Positions 44,259-52,621 of a stretch of 64,000 nucleotides of DNA are shown here, one piece after another. The stretch covers positions 124,001-188,000 of the forward strand of contig NZ_JAKFFS010000004.1 of assembly GCF_021502725.1 (NCBI RefSeq). Reading direction: 5' to 3'. Position 1 is the first letter of the stretch; the number at the start of each line of letters is the position of its first letter. The notes below the pieces were generated by a model. The model did no database searches. It was not told the origin of the DNA and saw nothing but the letters and a program-made list of their open reading frames with translations. Origin of the DNA: Dyadobacter sp. CY345. GTDB lineage: Bacteria > Bacteroidota > Bacteroidia > Cytophagales > Spirosomataceae. A program made the translations under genes and the position numbers.

Positions 44259-44838
44259 ATGATACCAGGTTATGGATCTGCGCGTATTGCAGAAGCATTA
44301 TTGTTTTTCCATCCTTGATTTCGCCTGAACTTATCATTTGAATAGCCTGATTGAAAGGAATTTCCATCACCTCGATATTCTCCTGTTCAGTCTCGCAGCC
44401 TCCGCCGTCGCCTACTTTCATATCAGCAGAATATTCCGCTACAAAGAAATAAAGTATTTCAGTAACGGATCCCGGCGACATATAGGCTTCAAAAATCTTC
44501 TTAACCGATTTAAGTTTATAACCGGTTTCTTCCTCAGTTTCTCTTTTGATGCAATCTTCTGCATTATCTTTATCGAGCAATCCGGCACATGCTTCGATCA
44601 GCATTCCGGTTTGGTTTCCGTTGGTATATGTTGGCAAGCGAAATTGTCTTGTCAGAATGACCGTCTGTTTTTCTTTATTGTACAACAAAATGGTAGCACC
44701 GTTTCCGCGGTCATAGGCTTCCCGCGACTGACGTTCCCAGCTTCCGTCAGCAAGCTGGTAGTCAAAGGTGAATTTTCTCAGTGTATACCAGTTGTCTGAC
44801 AGGATTTCTTCGGAAACAAGATTGACTTTTTCATTCAT
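44257..44838 (-). CDS. nudK: GDP-mannose pyrophosphatase, NudK-type Nudix hydrolase
   Basis: Hydrolyses GDP-mannose to mannose 1-phosphate and GMP. The 193-residue sequence follows E. coli NudK closely in memory: ILSDNWYTL, the [13 protein letters not shown] strand, [12 protein letters not shown], a Nudix box CAGLLDKDN...RETEEETGY with the NudK-typical shortened spacing, YMSPGSVTE, and the closing [14 protein letters not shown]. It may tune GDP-mannose pools used for surface glycans, which the edge guanylyltransferase at 1-65 would supply (inference). Divergent from the DeoR-type regulator with 58 bases between. Confidence 0.92.
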   Translation of the reverse strand: MNEKVNLVSEEILSDNWYTLRKFTFDYQLADGSWERQSREAYDRGNGATILLYNKEKQTVILTRQFRLPTYTNGNQTGMLIEACAGLLDKDNAEDCIKRETEEETGYKLKSVKKIFEAYMSPGSVTEILYFFVAEYSADMKVGDGGGCETEQENIEVMEIPFNQAIQMISSGEIKDGKTIMLLQYAQIHNLVS

Positions 44839-44844
44839 GGCTAA

Positions 44845-44884
44845 TTGATCGTTTTTGATTTAAAATGATTATATTTGATCAAAT
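44845..44884 (+). promoter_or_regulatory. Promoter with overlapping palindrome, DeoR-type gene
   Basis: TTG (44845-44847), 22 bases, then TATATTTG (44870-44877), an exact TAnnTTTG box. The perfect palindrome ATTTGATCAAAT (44873-44884) overlaps the box and the expected start near 44885, 12 bases before ATG 44897. Autorepression, and possibly control of the divergent nudK, is likely. Confidence 0.65.
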
Positions 44885-44896
44885 GTACAAAAACTT

Positions 44897-45652
44897 ATGA
44901 ATTTTCAAAAGAGAAAAAATATTATCTTAAATATTCTTGAAGAGCGGGGAGAGGTGACTGTGAAAGAACTGGCTGATGAACTGGCTATTTCAGAAATTAC
45001 CGTACGCCGCGACCTTACAGTCCTCACGGCTGACGGATTAGTATATCGAACGCATGGAGGTATCATGAAAGTCGAGCTGACGAAAACACCTTTTCATTTT
45101 GCAAACAAGGCGGCGATCAATGTGGAGGATAAGGATAATATCTGCCGGTTGGCGGCCAAAGAAATTCAGGAAGGAGATATTATTTTCATGGATTGCGGGA
45201 GTACTGTTTTCAGGTTATGCCAGTTTATCCGAAACAAAAAAATCCATGTGATCACCAATTCCCTTCCGATTGTTTATGAGCTTATGAATTCGTCAGTAAA
45301 AATTAATCTGGTTGGCGGCGAAATCGATCCTGAGCGGCAGGCCGTGCATGGACGAATCGCAGAAGAACATATCAGCCGTTACAAAGCCGATCGCGCCTTT
45401 ATTGGTGTTGATGGTATTTCCGTGGAAAATGGTTTGAGTGCTTTCAGTGAAATTGAGGCAGGAATTACGCTGGCAATGTTTGCAAATTCTGCTATTTCTT
45501 ACTTGCTCTGCGATGTTTCCAAGGTGGGGAAAGATAAGTATTTTCAGTTCGCGCCTTTAGATTCGCTGGACGTGATGATAACAAACAAGAAAACTGAGGA
45601 AACCGGACTTATTGAAAAAGCAGGTATCAAAGTAATTACTTTTGAAAACTAA
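44897..45652 (+). CDS. DeoR/GlpR-family transcriptional regulator
   Basis: A 251-residue sugar-metabolism repressor. The N-terminal HTH shows RKNIILNILEERGEVTVKEL and the DeoR signature ISEITVRRDLTVLTADGLVYRTHGG split over residues about 30-56. The C-terminal sugar-phosphate-binding (DeoRC) domain has IFMDCGSTVFRLC, VITNSLPIVYEL, LVGGEIDPERQAVHG and the DRAFIGVDGIS phosphate site. The effector is probably a phosphorylated sugar. It is divergent from nudK and 11 bases ahead of the DUF985 cupin gene, so these are its likely targets. Confidence 0.9.
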   Translation: MNFQKRKNIILNILEERGEVTVKELADELAISEITVRRDLTVLTADGLVYRTHGGIMKVELTKTPFHFANKAAINVEDKDNICRLAAKEIQEGDIIFMDCGSTVFRLCQFIRNKKIHVITNSLPIVYELMNSSVKINLVGGEIDPERQAVHGRIAEEHISRYKADRAFIGVDGISVENGLSAFSEIEAGITLAMFANSAISYLLCDVSKVGKDKYFQFAPLDSLDVMITNKKTEETGLIEKAGIKVITFEN

Positions 45653-45663
45653 ATCTTTAAACT

Positions 45664-46167
45664 ATGAAAAAGGCAAGCTACTGGGTAGAGAAATATAACC
45701 TGGCTCCACATCCTGAGGGAGGTTTTTTTGCCGAAACATACCGGTCATTTGAGAACATTCCACAGACCGCTTTGCCAGCAGGTTTTACGGGTGACCGATC
45801 ATTTTCAACCGGAATATATTTTCTGTTAGAGAAGAATAATTTTTCGGCATTTCACAAAATAAAGTCTGATGAGATGTGGCATTTTTATCAGGGCGAAGCG
45901 CTGGAGATTTTTGTGATTTATCCGGTTTCAGGAAAATTGGATATTATCCGGCTTGGCGATGATCCTGACAAAGATGAAACATTTCAGGCGGTTGTTCCGG
46001 CCAATACCTGGTTTGCATCCCGGCCGGCATCAGGAAGTAAATATGCACTGGTTGGCTGCACGGTTGCTCCTGGATTTAATTTTGAAGATTTTGAAATGGC
46101 TGAGCGGGAAAAATTACGGGCCAGTTTTCCACAGCATGAAAAGCTGATCGAAGAACTGACCCGTTAG
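45664..46167 (+). CDS. Cupin domain protein, DUF985 family
   Basis: A 167-residue cytoplasmic protein with a DUF985 cupin fold: LAPHPEGGFFAETYRS (about 15-30), the barrel strands STGIYFLLEKNNFSAFHKI, DEMWHFYQGEALEIFVI, and the VVPANTWFASRP and YALVGCTVAPGFNFEDFEM segments. Similar proteins are sometimes sugar-epimerase-like, but no reaction is proven. It starts 11 bases after the DeoR-type gene, in one operon, which points to sugar metabolism. Its stop lies 11 bases from the convergent ggt stop. Confidence 0.85.
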   Translation: MKKASYWVEKYNLAPHPEGGFFAETYRSFENIPQTALPAGFTGDRSFSTGIYFLLEKNNFSAFHKIKSDEMWHFYQGEALEIFVIYPVSGKLDIIRLGDDPDKDETFQAVVPANTWFASRPASGSKYALVGCTVAPGFNFEDFEMAEREKLRASFPQHEKLIEELTR

Positions 46168-46178
46168 ATTTTTAGCGA

Positions 46179-47945
46179 TTAATAGCCGATGCTCGTATCG
46201 TCACCTCTCGGATCTGAGCCGCCTTCGAGCGAGCCGTCAGGGAGGACTAAAATGCAATCCATCCGGCCAATAGAATTACGTTGCTGTTCAATAACATAAC
46301 TTCTGCTCTGCAATTTATTTATCGTATTTGGGGTAAATGCTCCCGCTTCAAATACCGTTTTGTCTGGCAGCCATTGATGATGGAACTTAAAAGCGTTGAC
46401 CGATTGCTGCATGGTCATACCATGTTCCAGGACGTTCAATATGGTCTGATAAACAGAAGTAATAATCGTTGACCCGCCAGGCGTCCCAACCACCATAAAT
46501 AACTTTCCATCCTTTTCCACAATGGTCGGCGTCATAGACGAAAGCATACGTTTGCCGGGCGCAATTTCATTCGCTTTGTTTCCAATCAAACCATACATAT
46601 TCGGCGCGCCAGCTTTCACGCTGAAATCGTCCATTTCATTATTCATGAAAAAACCAGCGCCTTTTACCACAACTCTGCTTCCATATCCACCATTTAAGGT
46701 TGTCGTCACAGACACTGCATTTCCCTCTTTATCCACCACCGAAAAGTGCGTTGTTTCTGTGCTTTCATATCCTGGAAAAACACCGCCAGCTATATTTTTT
46801 GAATCAGTCGCTTTATCAAATGCAAAATCTTTCCAGCGCTGTTCAAGATACGGTTTGCTGACCAGCGTTTCCGTTGGGATTTTTACAAAATCCGGATCGC
46901 CCAGAAATTTGGCACGGTCTGCGTAAACTCTCCTTTCAGCTTCAATCATTACCTGAACGGTAGAATCCGTATGCCATCCCCATTTTTTCAAAGGATAAGG
47001 TTCTGTGAGTTTCAATAGCTGGATTAATGCAATTCCTCCGCTTGACGGCGGCGCCATGGTGATGATTTTGTAATTTTTGTAACTGTCTGAAATTGTTTCA
47101 CGCCATTTTACGTGGTATTCAGCAAGGTCTTTTTTACTGATAATTCCCTGTTTTTTATATTTCATTTCCTTGGCAAGAAGTCGGGCCACTTTTCCTGAAT
47201 AAAAACCTTTACGGCCTTTTTTCTGTATCCTGCTCAAAACTTTTCCCAAATCTTTCTGAACCAGCGTGTCTCCCGCTGCCCAGTCTTTTCCGTCCTGACG
47301 CTGGAAATATTTACTTTCAGGATTGAGTGCTATCAGATCTTTTTTTACCGCATTTAATCCTCGTGCCTCTCGTTCAGTTTGTATCACACCTTTATTGGCC
47401 AAATCAATTGCAGGCTGTAAAAGATCTTTCCATGGCAGTTTTCCATAGCGGGTGTGCGCCTCAACCATCCCATCCACAGACCCAGGCACGCCGGAAGCAA
47501 GCCGGCCGAGAATACTTAGTTTAGGAATAACATTTCCATCCTTATCCAGGTACATATCCCTGTTGCTTTTTGAAGGACCTTTTTCACGATAATCGATACT
47601 GGAACTTCTTCCGTCTTTATCGCGAATAACCATAAACCCACCGCCGCCAATATTCCCGGCCGAGGGATGAACAACTGCTAATGCGAATGTCACAGCTATC
47701 GACGCGTCAATTGCATTTCCGCCAGCTTTTAAAATATCCACACCTACTTTGGAAGCTTCGGGATGCGCTGTGGCGACAATACCATTTTTTGCAAAAACTC
47801 CCTGACGGTCGTTGTAAAATGGCTTTTGATTAGGGTCGTCGGTAAGGAACTGATAAAAACCTTTCGTTTCCTGAACAGGCTGCTGAGCCGCCAAAAATCC
47901 GGAAAGCATTGAAAATGATAGGGCAAGGGTGTAGCGTATATTCAT
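46179..47945 (-). CDS. ggt: Gamma-glutamyltransferase
   Basis: Periplasmic N-terminal-nucleophile hydrolase that cleaves glutathione and gamma-glutamyl bonds. The 588-residue proenzyme has a signal peptide (about 1-21, ending LAAQ), the HPEASKVGVDILKAGGNAID and NIGGGGFM segments, and the autocleavage site before Thr398 (STE-TTHFSVVDKEGNAVS), which becomes the catalytic residue of the small subunit. The SSMTPTI and GTPGGSTI oxyanion and Gly-rich loops follow. Divergent from the MacB-like permease gene. Confidence 0.95.
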   Translation of the reverse strand: MNIRYTLALSFSMLSGFLAAQQPVQETKGFYQFLTDDPNQKPFYNDRQGVFAKNGIVATAHPEASKVGVDILKAGGNAIDASIAVTFALAVVHPSAGNIGGGGFMVIRDKDGRSSSIDYREKGPSKSNRDMYLDKDGNVIPKLSILGRLASGVPGSVDGMVEAHTRYGKLPWKDLLQPAIDLANKGVIQTEREARGLNAVKKDLIALNPESKYFQRQDGKDWAAGDTLVQKDLGKVLSRIQKKGRKGFYSGKVARLLAKEMKYKKQGIISKKDLAEYHVKWRETISDSYKNYKIITMAPPSSGGIALIQLLKLTEPYPLKKWGWHTDSTVQVMIEAERRVYADRAKFLGDPDFVKIPTETLVSKPYLEQRWKDFAFDKATDSKNIAGGVFPGYESTETTHFSVVDKEGNAVSVTTTLNGGYGSRVVVKGAGFFMNNEMDDFSVKAGAPNMYGLIGNKANEIAPGKRMLSSMTPTIVEKDGKLFMVVGTPGGSTIITSVYQTILNVLEHGMTMQQSVNAFKFHHQWLPDKTVFEAGAFTPNTINKLQSRSYVIEQQRNSIGRMDCILVLPDGSLEGGSDPRGDDTSIGY

Positions 47946-48175
47946 ATTTTGGTGATCAGAGATTGTAAATGTAATTTAGTAAATGAAAATAAGAGGAGTA
48001 GTATCAACTTGGATATTTGAAATTATTTCCGGGGATTTTAGTATTGATTATGGTATATTTCACTACTCAAACGCTCAGAATACCTTTTATACTAATTTGT
48101 TTCTGAGACAGATCGTTTACTACTAACTTTTCGATTTCAAAGCAAGGCATCAAAAATCTAGACAATGCGGTTATT

Positions 48176-49417
48176 ATGAAATTTTTACGGCAGATTTATG
48201 AAAGTTTCCGCTTTGCCTGGCAAGCGCTTCAATCCAATATTACACGTACCACCTTATCTCTCCTGGGGGTTACGGTAGGGATTTTCGCAATCGTCGCCGT
48301 TTTTACGATTGTTGATTCTCTTGAAAAAAGTATTCGTGACAGTATGAGCGCGATAGGCGATAAGGTTTTGTATGTACAAAAATGGCCCTGGGGTTTTGGT
48401 GGGGAATATCAGTGGTGGAAATATTTTCAGTGGCCCAGTCCGTCAAACTCCGAGTATAAATATTTATATGACAATCTTGAAAATGCCAGTGCCGTCGCGG
48501 TAATGGATTTCAAAGGAGGCATTACCTTGAAAAATGGATCCAGCAGCATTGATGCACTGATTCAGGGAGTTTCATATGAATACAGTGAAATCTCGGAAGT
48601 GCCTTTGGCATCCGGACGTTATTTCATGCCGATGGAAACTACCAATGCGAGAAATGTCGCGATTATCGGTGCCGATATTGCCCAGGCACTCTACCCCAAT
48701 CAGGTCGCTGAGGGGAAAATTTTTAAGTTGAACGGAAATAAATTTACGGTTATTGGAGTACAGGTAAAAAAGGGCGAAAGCCTGGTCGACTTCGGCGGAA
48801 ACCCTGATAAAAAATGCATTATCACCTATGGTTCCTTTGCAAAAATGTTCCAATCCGGCCGGCCCGATCCTGATATTGTCGTGAAAGCTTTTGAAAGCGA
48901 TGAAGGTATGAAAGAAGTGGAGGCTGAGGTAATCGGGTTAATGCGTACCAAGCGCGGTATAAAACCGAGAGATGATAACAATTTTTCAATCAACAAACCG
49001 GAAGCTGCTGCGCAGGCAGTGTCAGGATTATTTTCAGTATTATCGCTTGCCGGGTGGGTTATTGGTAGTTTCTCAATATTGGTAGGAGGGTTTGGTATTG
49101 CAAATATTATGTTTGTTTCGGTGAAAGAGAGAACCAACCTGATCGGTATCCAGAAGTCGCTTGGCGCGAAAAATTATTCAATTCTTTGCCAGTTTTTGTT
49201 CGAAGCAGTGATGTTAAGTTTGGTAGGAGGGTTGGTTGGTATATTTCTTGTATACTTGCTTTCGTTTATGCAGCTCGGCACGCTTGTGATTATCCTGACA
49301 CCTGGAAATATCATCCTTGGCCTGGGAGTTTCCTGCGTTATCGGCGTGTTATCCGGAATTATTCCGGCCATGCTTGCCGCACGTATGGATCCTGTTATTG
49401 CGATCCGGGCGAAATAA
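48176..49417 (+). CDS. MacB/FtsX-type ABC transporter permease
   Basis: A 413-residue inner-membrane protein with the MacB layout: first membrane helix (about 21-47, TTLSLLGVTVGIFAIVAVF), a large periplasmic MacB_PCD domain (about 48-280), then three membrane helices (about 283-312, 332-360 and 370-400) with the FtsX core. These permeases work by mechanotransmission with an ATPase and often a periplasmic partner. No ATPase gene is next to it, so its partner is elsewhere or missing. The 151-residue membrane-anchored protein follows after 73 bases. Confidence 0.9.
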   Translation: MKFLRQIYESFRFAWQALQSNITRTTLSLLGVTVGIFAIVAVFTIVDSLEKSIRDSMSAIGDKVLYVQKWPWGFGGEYQWWKYFQWPSPSNSEYKYLYDNLENASAVAVMDFKGGITLKNGSSSIDALIQGVSYEYSEISEVPLASGRYFMPMETTNARNVAIIGADIAQALYPNQVAEGKIFKLNGNKFTVIGVQVKKGESLVDFGGNPDKKCIITYGSFAKMFQSGRPDPDIVVKAFESDEGMKEVEAEVIGLMRTKRGIKPRDDNNFSINKPEAAAQAVSGLFSVLSLAGWVIGSFSILVGGFGIANIMFVSVKERTNLIGIQKSLGAKNYSILCQFLFEAVMLSLVGGLVGIFLVYLLSFMQLGTLVIILTPGNIILGLGVSCVIGVLSGIIPAMLAARMDPVIAIRAK

Positions 49418-49490
49418 GGATAGGAAAAATCATTCAGTTTTACGAAGTTGCTTTAAATATCACACAAACTTTTTAACCGACTAACTAATC

Positions 49491-49946
49491 ATGCGTAAAT
49501 GGGTTATCATTCTTGTTCTCCTGGCAGTTGTTTTTGGAGCGCTATATTATCTGACTTTTGGATATTACAGTGAAGGAAAACGCGGCGGATTTATTACCCG
49601 CCTAAGCAATAAAGGTTATCTGTTTAAAACCTACGAAGGAGAATTAAAAATGGGCGGTCTGTATGAAGGAGACGGCTCGTTGAATGCATCTGAATGGACT
49701 TTCTCAGTAAGTGGAAAGAATAAAGACGCCATTACAAAACTTGAAGAAGCGATCGCAAGCGGTCACCGCGTATCGCTTACCTACGAAGAAAAATTCTTTA
49801 CACTTCCCTGGAACGGAGATACCAAATTTTTTGTGACCAACGTAGAAGTATTGTCTGGTGGAGGGGGTGCAACCCAAAATCCAAATAATTTCCCAAAAGT
49901 GCAGCCTGAGCAGCCGACGGAAATTGACACGACGAAGGTATTGTAA
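49491..49946 (+). CDS. Membrane-anchored conserved protein of unknown function
   Basis: A 151-residue protein with one N-terminal membrane helix (VIILVLLAVVFGALYYLTF, about 4-22), then a periplasmic domain (KRGGFITRLSNKGYLFKTYEGEL and EWTFSVSG, ending in KVQPEQPTEIDTTK). Relatives in Bacteroidota are often mislabelled 6-phosphogluconate dehydrogenase; there is no such domain here. It probably shares a transcript with the permease upstream. Followed by a 26-bp inverted repeat. Confidence 0.75.
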   Translation: MRKWVIILVLLAVVFGALYYLTFGYYSEGKRGGFITRLSNKGYLFKTYEGELKMGGLYEGDGSLNASEWTFSVSGKNKDAITKLEEAIASGHRVSLTYEEKFFTLPWNGDTKFFVTNVEVLSGGGGATQNPNNFPKVQPEQPTEIDTTKVL

Positions 49947-50011
49947 TTTTGAATGTTAGAATGATAGAATGAGTTGCTACCTCCATCATTCTATCATTCT
50001 AACATTCAAAA
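49947..50011. repeat. 26-bp perfect inverted repeat made of GAATG octamers
   Basis: Arms 49947-49972 (TTTTGAATGTTAGAATGATAGAATGA by position) and 49986-50011 are exactly complementary around a 13-base loop. Each arm is itself three GAATG units 8 bases apart. T-runs sit on the outer left and A-runs on the outer right, the reverse of an intrinsic terminator on the plus strand. It lies between the convergent 151-residue and yciH genes. Confidence 0.85.
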
Positions 50012-50015
50012 CTAA

Positions 50016-50351
50016 TCACCCCCCTGCTTTTTTTGCTTTATAATTCTTCCCGGTCAGCCAGGTTATTACCTTTTCCCGGTGATCGCCTTGAATGAGGATT
50101 TCACCTTCTTTCACTGCGCCGCCGCTTCCGCATAATACTTTAATTTGTTTTCCGAGTGCTTCCAGGTCGGCATTAGTACCAATAAATCCTTTAACAACGG
50201 TAATCACTTTTCCACCACCTTTTCTGTCCACCCAAACGCGTAGATCTTGTTGGGCTGGTGCCAATGTTTCAGGTTCGTCCTGACTGGAATCAGCATACTC
50301 GAAATCAGGGTTGGTTGAATAAATAATGCCTGAGCGGTTCTTTTTAGACAT
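50016..50351 (-). CDS. yciH: SUI1/YciH-family translation initiation factor
   Basis: A 111-residue bacterial eIF1-like protein with a disordered N-terminus (about 1-30) and the SUI1 domain: LRVWVDRKGGGKVITVVKGF, NADLEALGKQIKVLCGSGGAVKEG and ILIQGDHREKVITWLTGKNY. It is thought to affect start-site selection or stress translation on the 30S subunit. Transcribed after the lipid kinase gene with 34 bases between, so possibly one operon. Confidence 0.92.
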   Translation of the reverse strand: MSKKNRSGIIYSTNPDFEYADSSQDEPETLAPAQQDLRVWVDRKGGGKVITVVKGFIGTNADLEALGKQIKVLCGSGGAVKEGEILIQGDHREKVITWLTGKNYKAKKAGG

Positions 50352-50385
50352 AAGAAAATTGTCAATTTAATTTTTCTAAACCGGT

Positions 50386-51261
50386 TTAAATGATAACCCT
50401 CAAACTTTTAGGTTTGACTTTCACTTCGATCCGGGTCGTTTCAAGTTGCAAAGGTTCACCATCATAATGGATCATAGGTGGCTTGTCAGCTTCAATCACT
50501 GCGTCTTGTGCAAGTTGATAGGAGATATATTTTGATGGTTTCAATTGCTTCGTAAAAAGCCTGTAAGTCAAATTGGACCCATACCATTTTGGGAATGGAA
50601 TGATTGTGCAAATATCAAGTTTTCCGTCATACACGCTTGCTTGCGGAGCCACCCACGCATTGTTGCCGTATTGGCCTGCATTCGCAAATGAAAGCGAAAA
50701 AACTTCTATCTTTTTCCCATTCAATTTATAGGTCTGAGGTTCATAATTCCAATAGGATTTGAGGGAAACACTCAAATAAGTAGCAAGTCCGCGTGAATTC
50801 TCTTTGCTGAATAAATCTCCAACGTATGCGTCAAAGCCCATTCCGGCGGTACAGAAAAAAGGAATTCCGTTAAGTTCAGCCGAATCAATGGTATTGACTG
50901 AACCCGAAAACAGCTTTTCCAGCGCAGCGTCCAGTGTTAGAGGCAATCCCAGATGACGGGCAAGTCCATTACCGGAGCCTAATGCTAGAATGCCGAGTGG
51001 CGTTGAACGGTTCACTAATCCCTTCGCCACCTCGTTAACCGTTCCGTCACCGCCGACAGCAACTATTGCTTTCCATTTCAATCTGTTAATATTTTCTTTC
51101 ACCAACGTCGTGGCGTGCCCGCGACCTTCTGTGAAAAAAATCTGCGCCGCTCCTCCCTTAGAATTTACAAAGTTCTTAATTGCCTTGGAAATTTTTTCCG
51201 GGTGCTGTCCGATTGAAGTACCGGAGCTTGGATTTATGATAAATAAGTAAGAATCAGCCAC
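50386..51261 (-). CDS. Diacylglycerol/lipid kinase, YegS/BmrU family
   Basis: A 291-residue ATP-dependent lipid kinase of the DAGK catalytic fold: IINPSSGTSIG (nucleotide loop), the VAVGGDGTVNEVAKGL signature (GGDGT, about 71-83), LGILALGSGNGLARHLGLP, and a C-terminal beta sandwich with the DGEPL signature. The substrate may be diacylglycerol, sphingoid base or undecaprenol-like lipid; sphingolipid-making Bacteroidota often have several paralogues. Translation starts at GTG 51261; no ATG is available near. A 39-residue membrane protein ends three bases before it on the same strand. Confidence 0.9.
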   Translation of the reverse strand: MADSYLFIINPSSGTSIGQHPEKISKAIKNFVNSKGGAAQIFFTEGRGHATTLVKENINRLKWKAIVAVGGDGTVNEVAKGLVNRSTPLGILALGSGNGLARHLGLPLTLDAALEKLFSGSVNTIDSAELNGIPFFCTAGMGFDAYVGDLFSKENSRGLATYLSVSLKSYWNYEPQTYKLNGKKIEVFSLSFANAGQYGNNAWVAPQASVYDGKLDICTIIPFPKWYGSNLTYRLFTKQLKPSKYISYQLAQDAVIEADKPPMIHYDGEPLQLETTRIEVKVKPKSLRVII

Positions 51262-51264
51262 GGA

Positions 51265-51384
51265 TCAAGCGAAAAATAAAAAGAGTATGCCTATAAATAT
51301 GATAATAAACAGGTAGTACAAGCCATCGATAAACGGATATTTCTGGCGGTCCAGCTTTTTAAATATATCATCAAACATGCTCAT
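51265..51384 (-). CDS. 39-residue single-span membrane microprotein
   Basis: On the minus strand ATG 51384 opens a 39-residue frame ending TGA at 51265. The sequence is a charged amphipathic head (MSMFDDIFKKLDRQKYPF), then one hydrophobic segment of about 18 residues (LYYLFIIIFIGILFLFF). A second in-frame ATG lies two codons later. It stops three bases before the GTG start of the lipid kinase, so it is very probably translated from the same transcript and may couple to that start. I do not recognise the family; it could be a membrane anchor or modulator of the kinase. Confidence 0.6.
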   Translation of the reverse strand: MSMFDDIFKKLDRQKYPFIDGLYYLFIIIFIGILFLFFA

Positions 51385-51504
51385 TTTGCTAGTCAATTAT
51401 TTGTAAACAGTAGTTCCTGATACATTTAGGGCAGAATCAATTTCAAAATGAATCTTTCCTGTATCTTTAAACGAAAGAACTTTCTACAAAAATCCGTAAA
51501 AAAT

Positions 51505-51936
51505 ATGAGAAACTGTGTTTTGACCTTACTTCTATTATCAAGCACCTACTTTGCCACAGCGCAGTCGAAGGCAGATCAGGAAGAAATTTATGGAATCCTC
51601 AACCGCCAGAACGGAGACTGGAACCGTGGCGATGTAAAATCATTTATGAAAGGTTACTGGGAATCGGACTCGCTGATGTTTGTGGGAAAAGGCGGAGTGA
51701 CTTATGGTTATAATCAAACCTACGAAAACTATCTGAAACGTTATCCGGATCGCGCTTCGATGGGCACGCTAAAATTCGAATTTATCAATCTGACTTTTCC
51801 TTCAAAAGACGTGGCATTTCTGGTAGGAAAATGGAATTTGACGCGCCCTGAGAAAGGCGATATTGGAGGACATTATACCTTACTTTGGAAAAAAATTAAA
51901 GGAAAATGGCTCATTATCTGTGATCATTCAAGTTAA
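51505..51936 (+). CDS. Exported NTF2-like (DUF4440/SnoaL-type) protein
   Basis: A 143-residue protein with a signal peptide (MRNCVLTLLLLSSTYFATAQ) and an NTF2-like domain of the DUF4440 kind: QEEIYGILNRQNGDWNRGDV, WESDSLMFVGKGGVTYG, ENYLKRYPDRA and a final sheet strand with WNLTRP and HYTLLWKKIKGKW. Such domains bind small ligands or act as ketosteroid-isomerase-like enzymes; no substrate is evident. The frame is open from 51448, but ATG 51505 is the one directly before the signal peptide. Transcribed alone, convergent with the lipocalin-like gene. Confidence 0.82.
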   Translation: MRNCVLTLLLLSSTYFATAQSKADQEEIYGILNRQNGDWNRGDVKSFMKGYWESDSLMFVGKGGVTYGYNQTYENYLKRYPDRASMGTLKFEFINLTFPSKDVAFLVGKWNLTRPEKGDIGGHYTLLWKKIKGKWLIICDHSS

Positions 51937-51970
51937 ATAACTGCCAATCTAATAGTAGCTGAATAAAAAA

Positions 51971-52006
51971 ATAACCGGTCTGTAATTCGCAGGCCGGTTA
52001 TCTTTT
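51971..52006. terminator. Bidirectional intrinsic terminator
   Basis: ATAACCGGTCTG (51971-51982) pairs with CAGGCCGGTTAT (51990-52001) with one G-U pair, followed by T's to 52006. An A-run on the left also serves the convergent minus-strand gene. Confidence 0.88.
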
Positions 52007-52022
52007 TGTGAAATATTTTCTA

Positions 52023-52505
52023 TTACAATCTCTTCAGACTCATCACAGCATTGACAGGAGTTCCTGTTCCTGATGTGTTGGTATTCACTATAATTTTCAT
52101 GTCATTCGGGTTTTGAGTCAATCCGAAGGTATTGCTGGTGGACCCGTTCGTCAATGTAAGTTTGCCGGTTTCTACTTGCCATTTGGTATCAGCTGCAATA
52201 TTAATAAAAGCTCCGACTAACGCTACGGCTGCGTCACAATCTGAAAGAGTTACTTTGTTGTCAGAAGTAAAAGTGAATTTCAAATCTTTGTAACACGGAG
52301 CAGCAGTTGGAAGCAAAGCTAACGCAGGAATACTGGTCGAAGCATTTTCTGGCTGAACATCGGTCAATTGCCATCTGCCAACAATTTCATTATCATCGAC
52401 AGTTACAGGCGTTTCCTCGTCGTCATCTTTACAAGAAACAAAAACAAACGCAAGAAGAAGAAATGACAAAAAGGCCGTTTTGCCCAACAGGTTAAAAAAT
52501 TTCAT
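52023..52505 (-). CDS. Lipocalin-like lipoprotein
   Basis: A 160-residue lipoprotein (lipobox FVFVSC, Cys25) with an acidic linker (KDDDEETPVTVDD) and a single lipocalin-like domain: NEIVGRWQLTDVQPENAS, KDLKFTFTSDNKVTLSDC, TKWQVETGKLTL and a closing strand. The short lipocalin-like family is abundant in Bacteroidota and probably binds hydrophobic ligands; specific function unknown. Monocistronic. Confidence 0.78.
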   Translation of the reverse strand: MKFFNLLGKTAFLSFLLLAFVFVSCKDDDEETPVTVDDNEIVGRWQLTDVQPENASTSIPALALLPTAAPCYKDLKFTFTSDNKVTLSDCDAAVALVGAFINIAADTKWQVETGKLTLTNGSTSNTFGLTQNPNDMKIIVNTNTSGTGTPVNAVMSLKRL

Positions 52506-52621
52506 CGCAAAGGAGATTATGGATTAAGACTTAACATGATATTCAACTTCAAACTTACTGTAAAAATTGTCCTGATTATAAAATTAAGATGTTTACAGTC
52601 AAAATATTGAGGTGATAATAT

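Noticed and set aside
44338..44799. A 153-codon plus-strand frame over nudK
   Set aside because: Antisense of a confidently identified Nudix gene.
49491..49946. Label as 6-phosphogluconate dehydrogenase
   Set aside because: Relatives are mislabelled this way; there is no Rossmann fold or dehydrogenase motif, only one membrane helix and a small periplasmic part.
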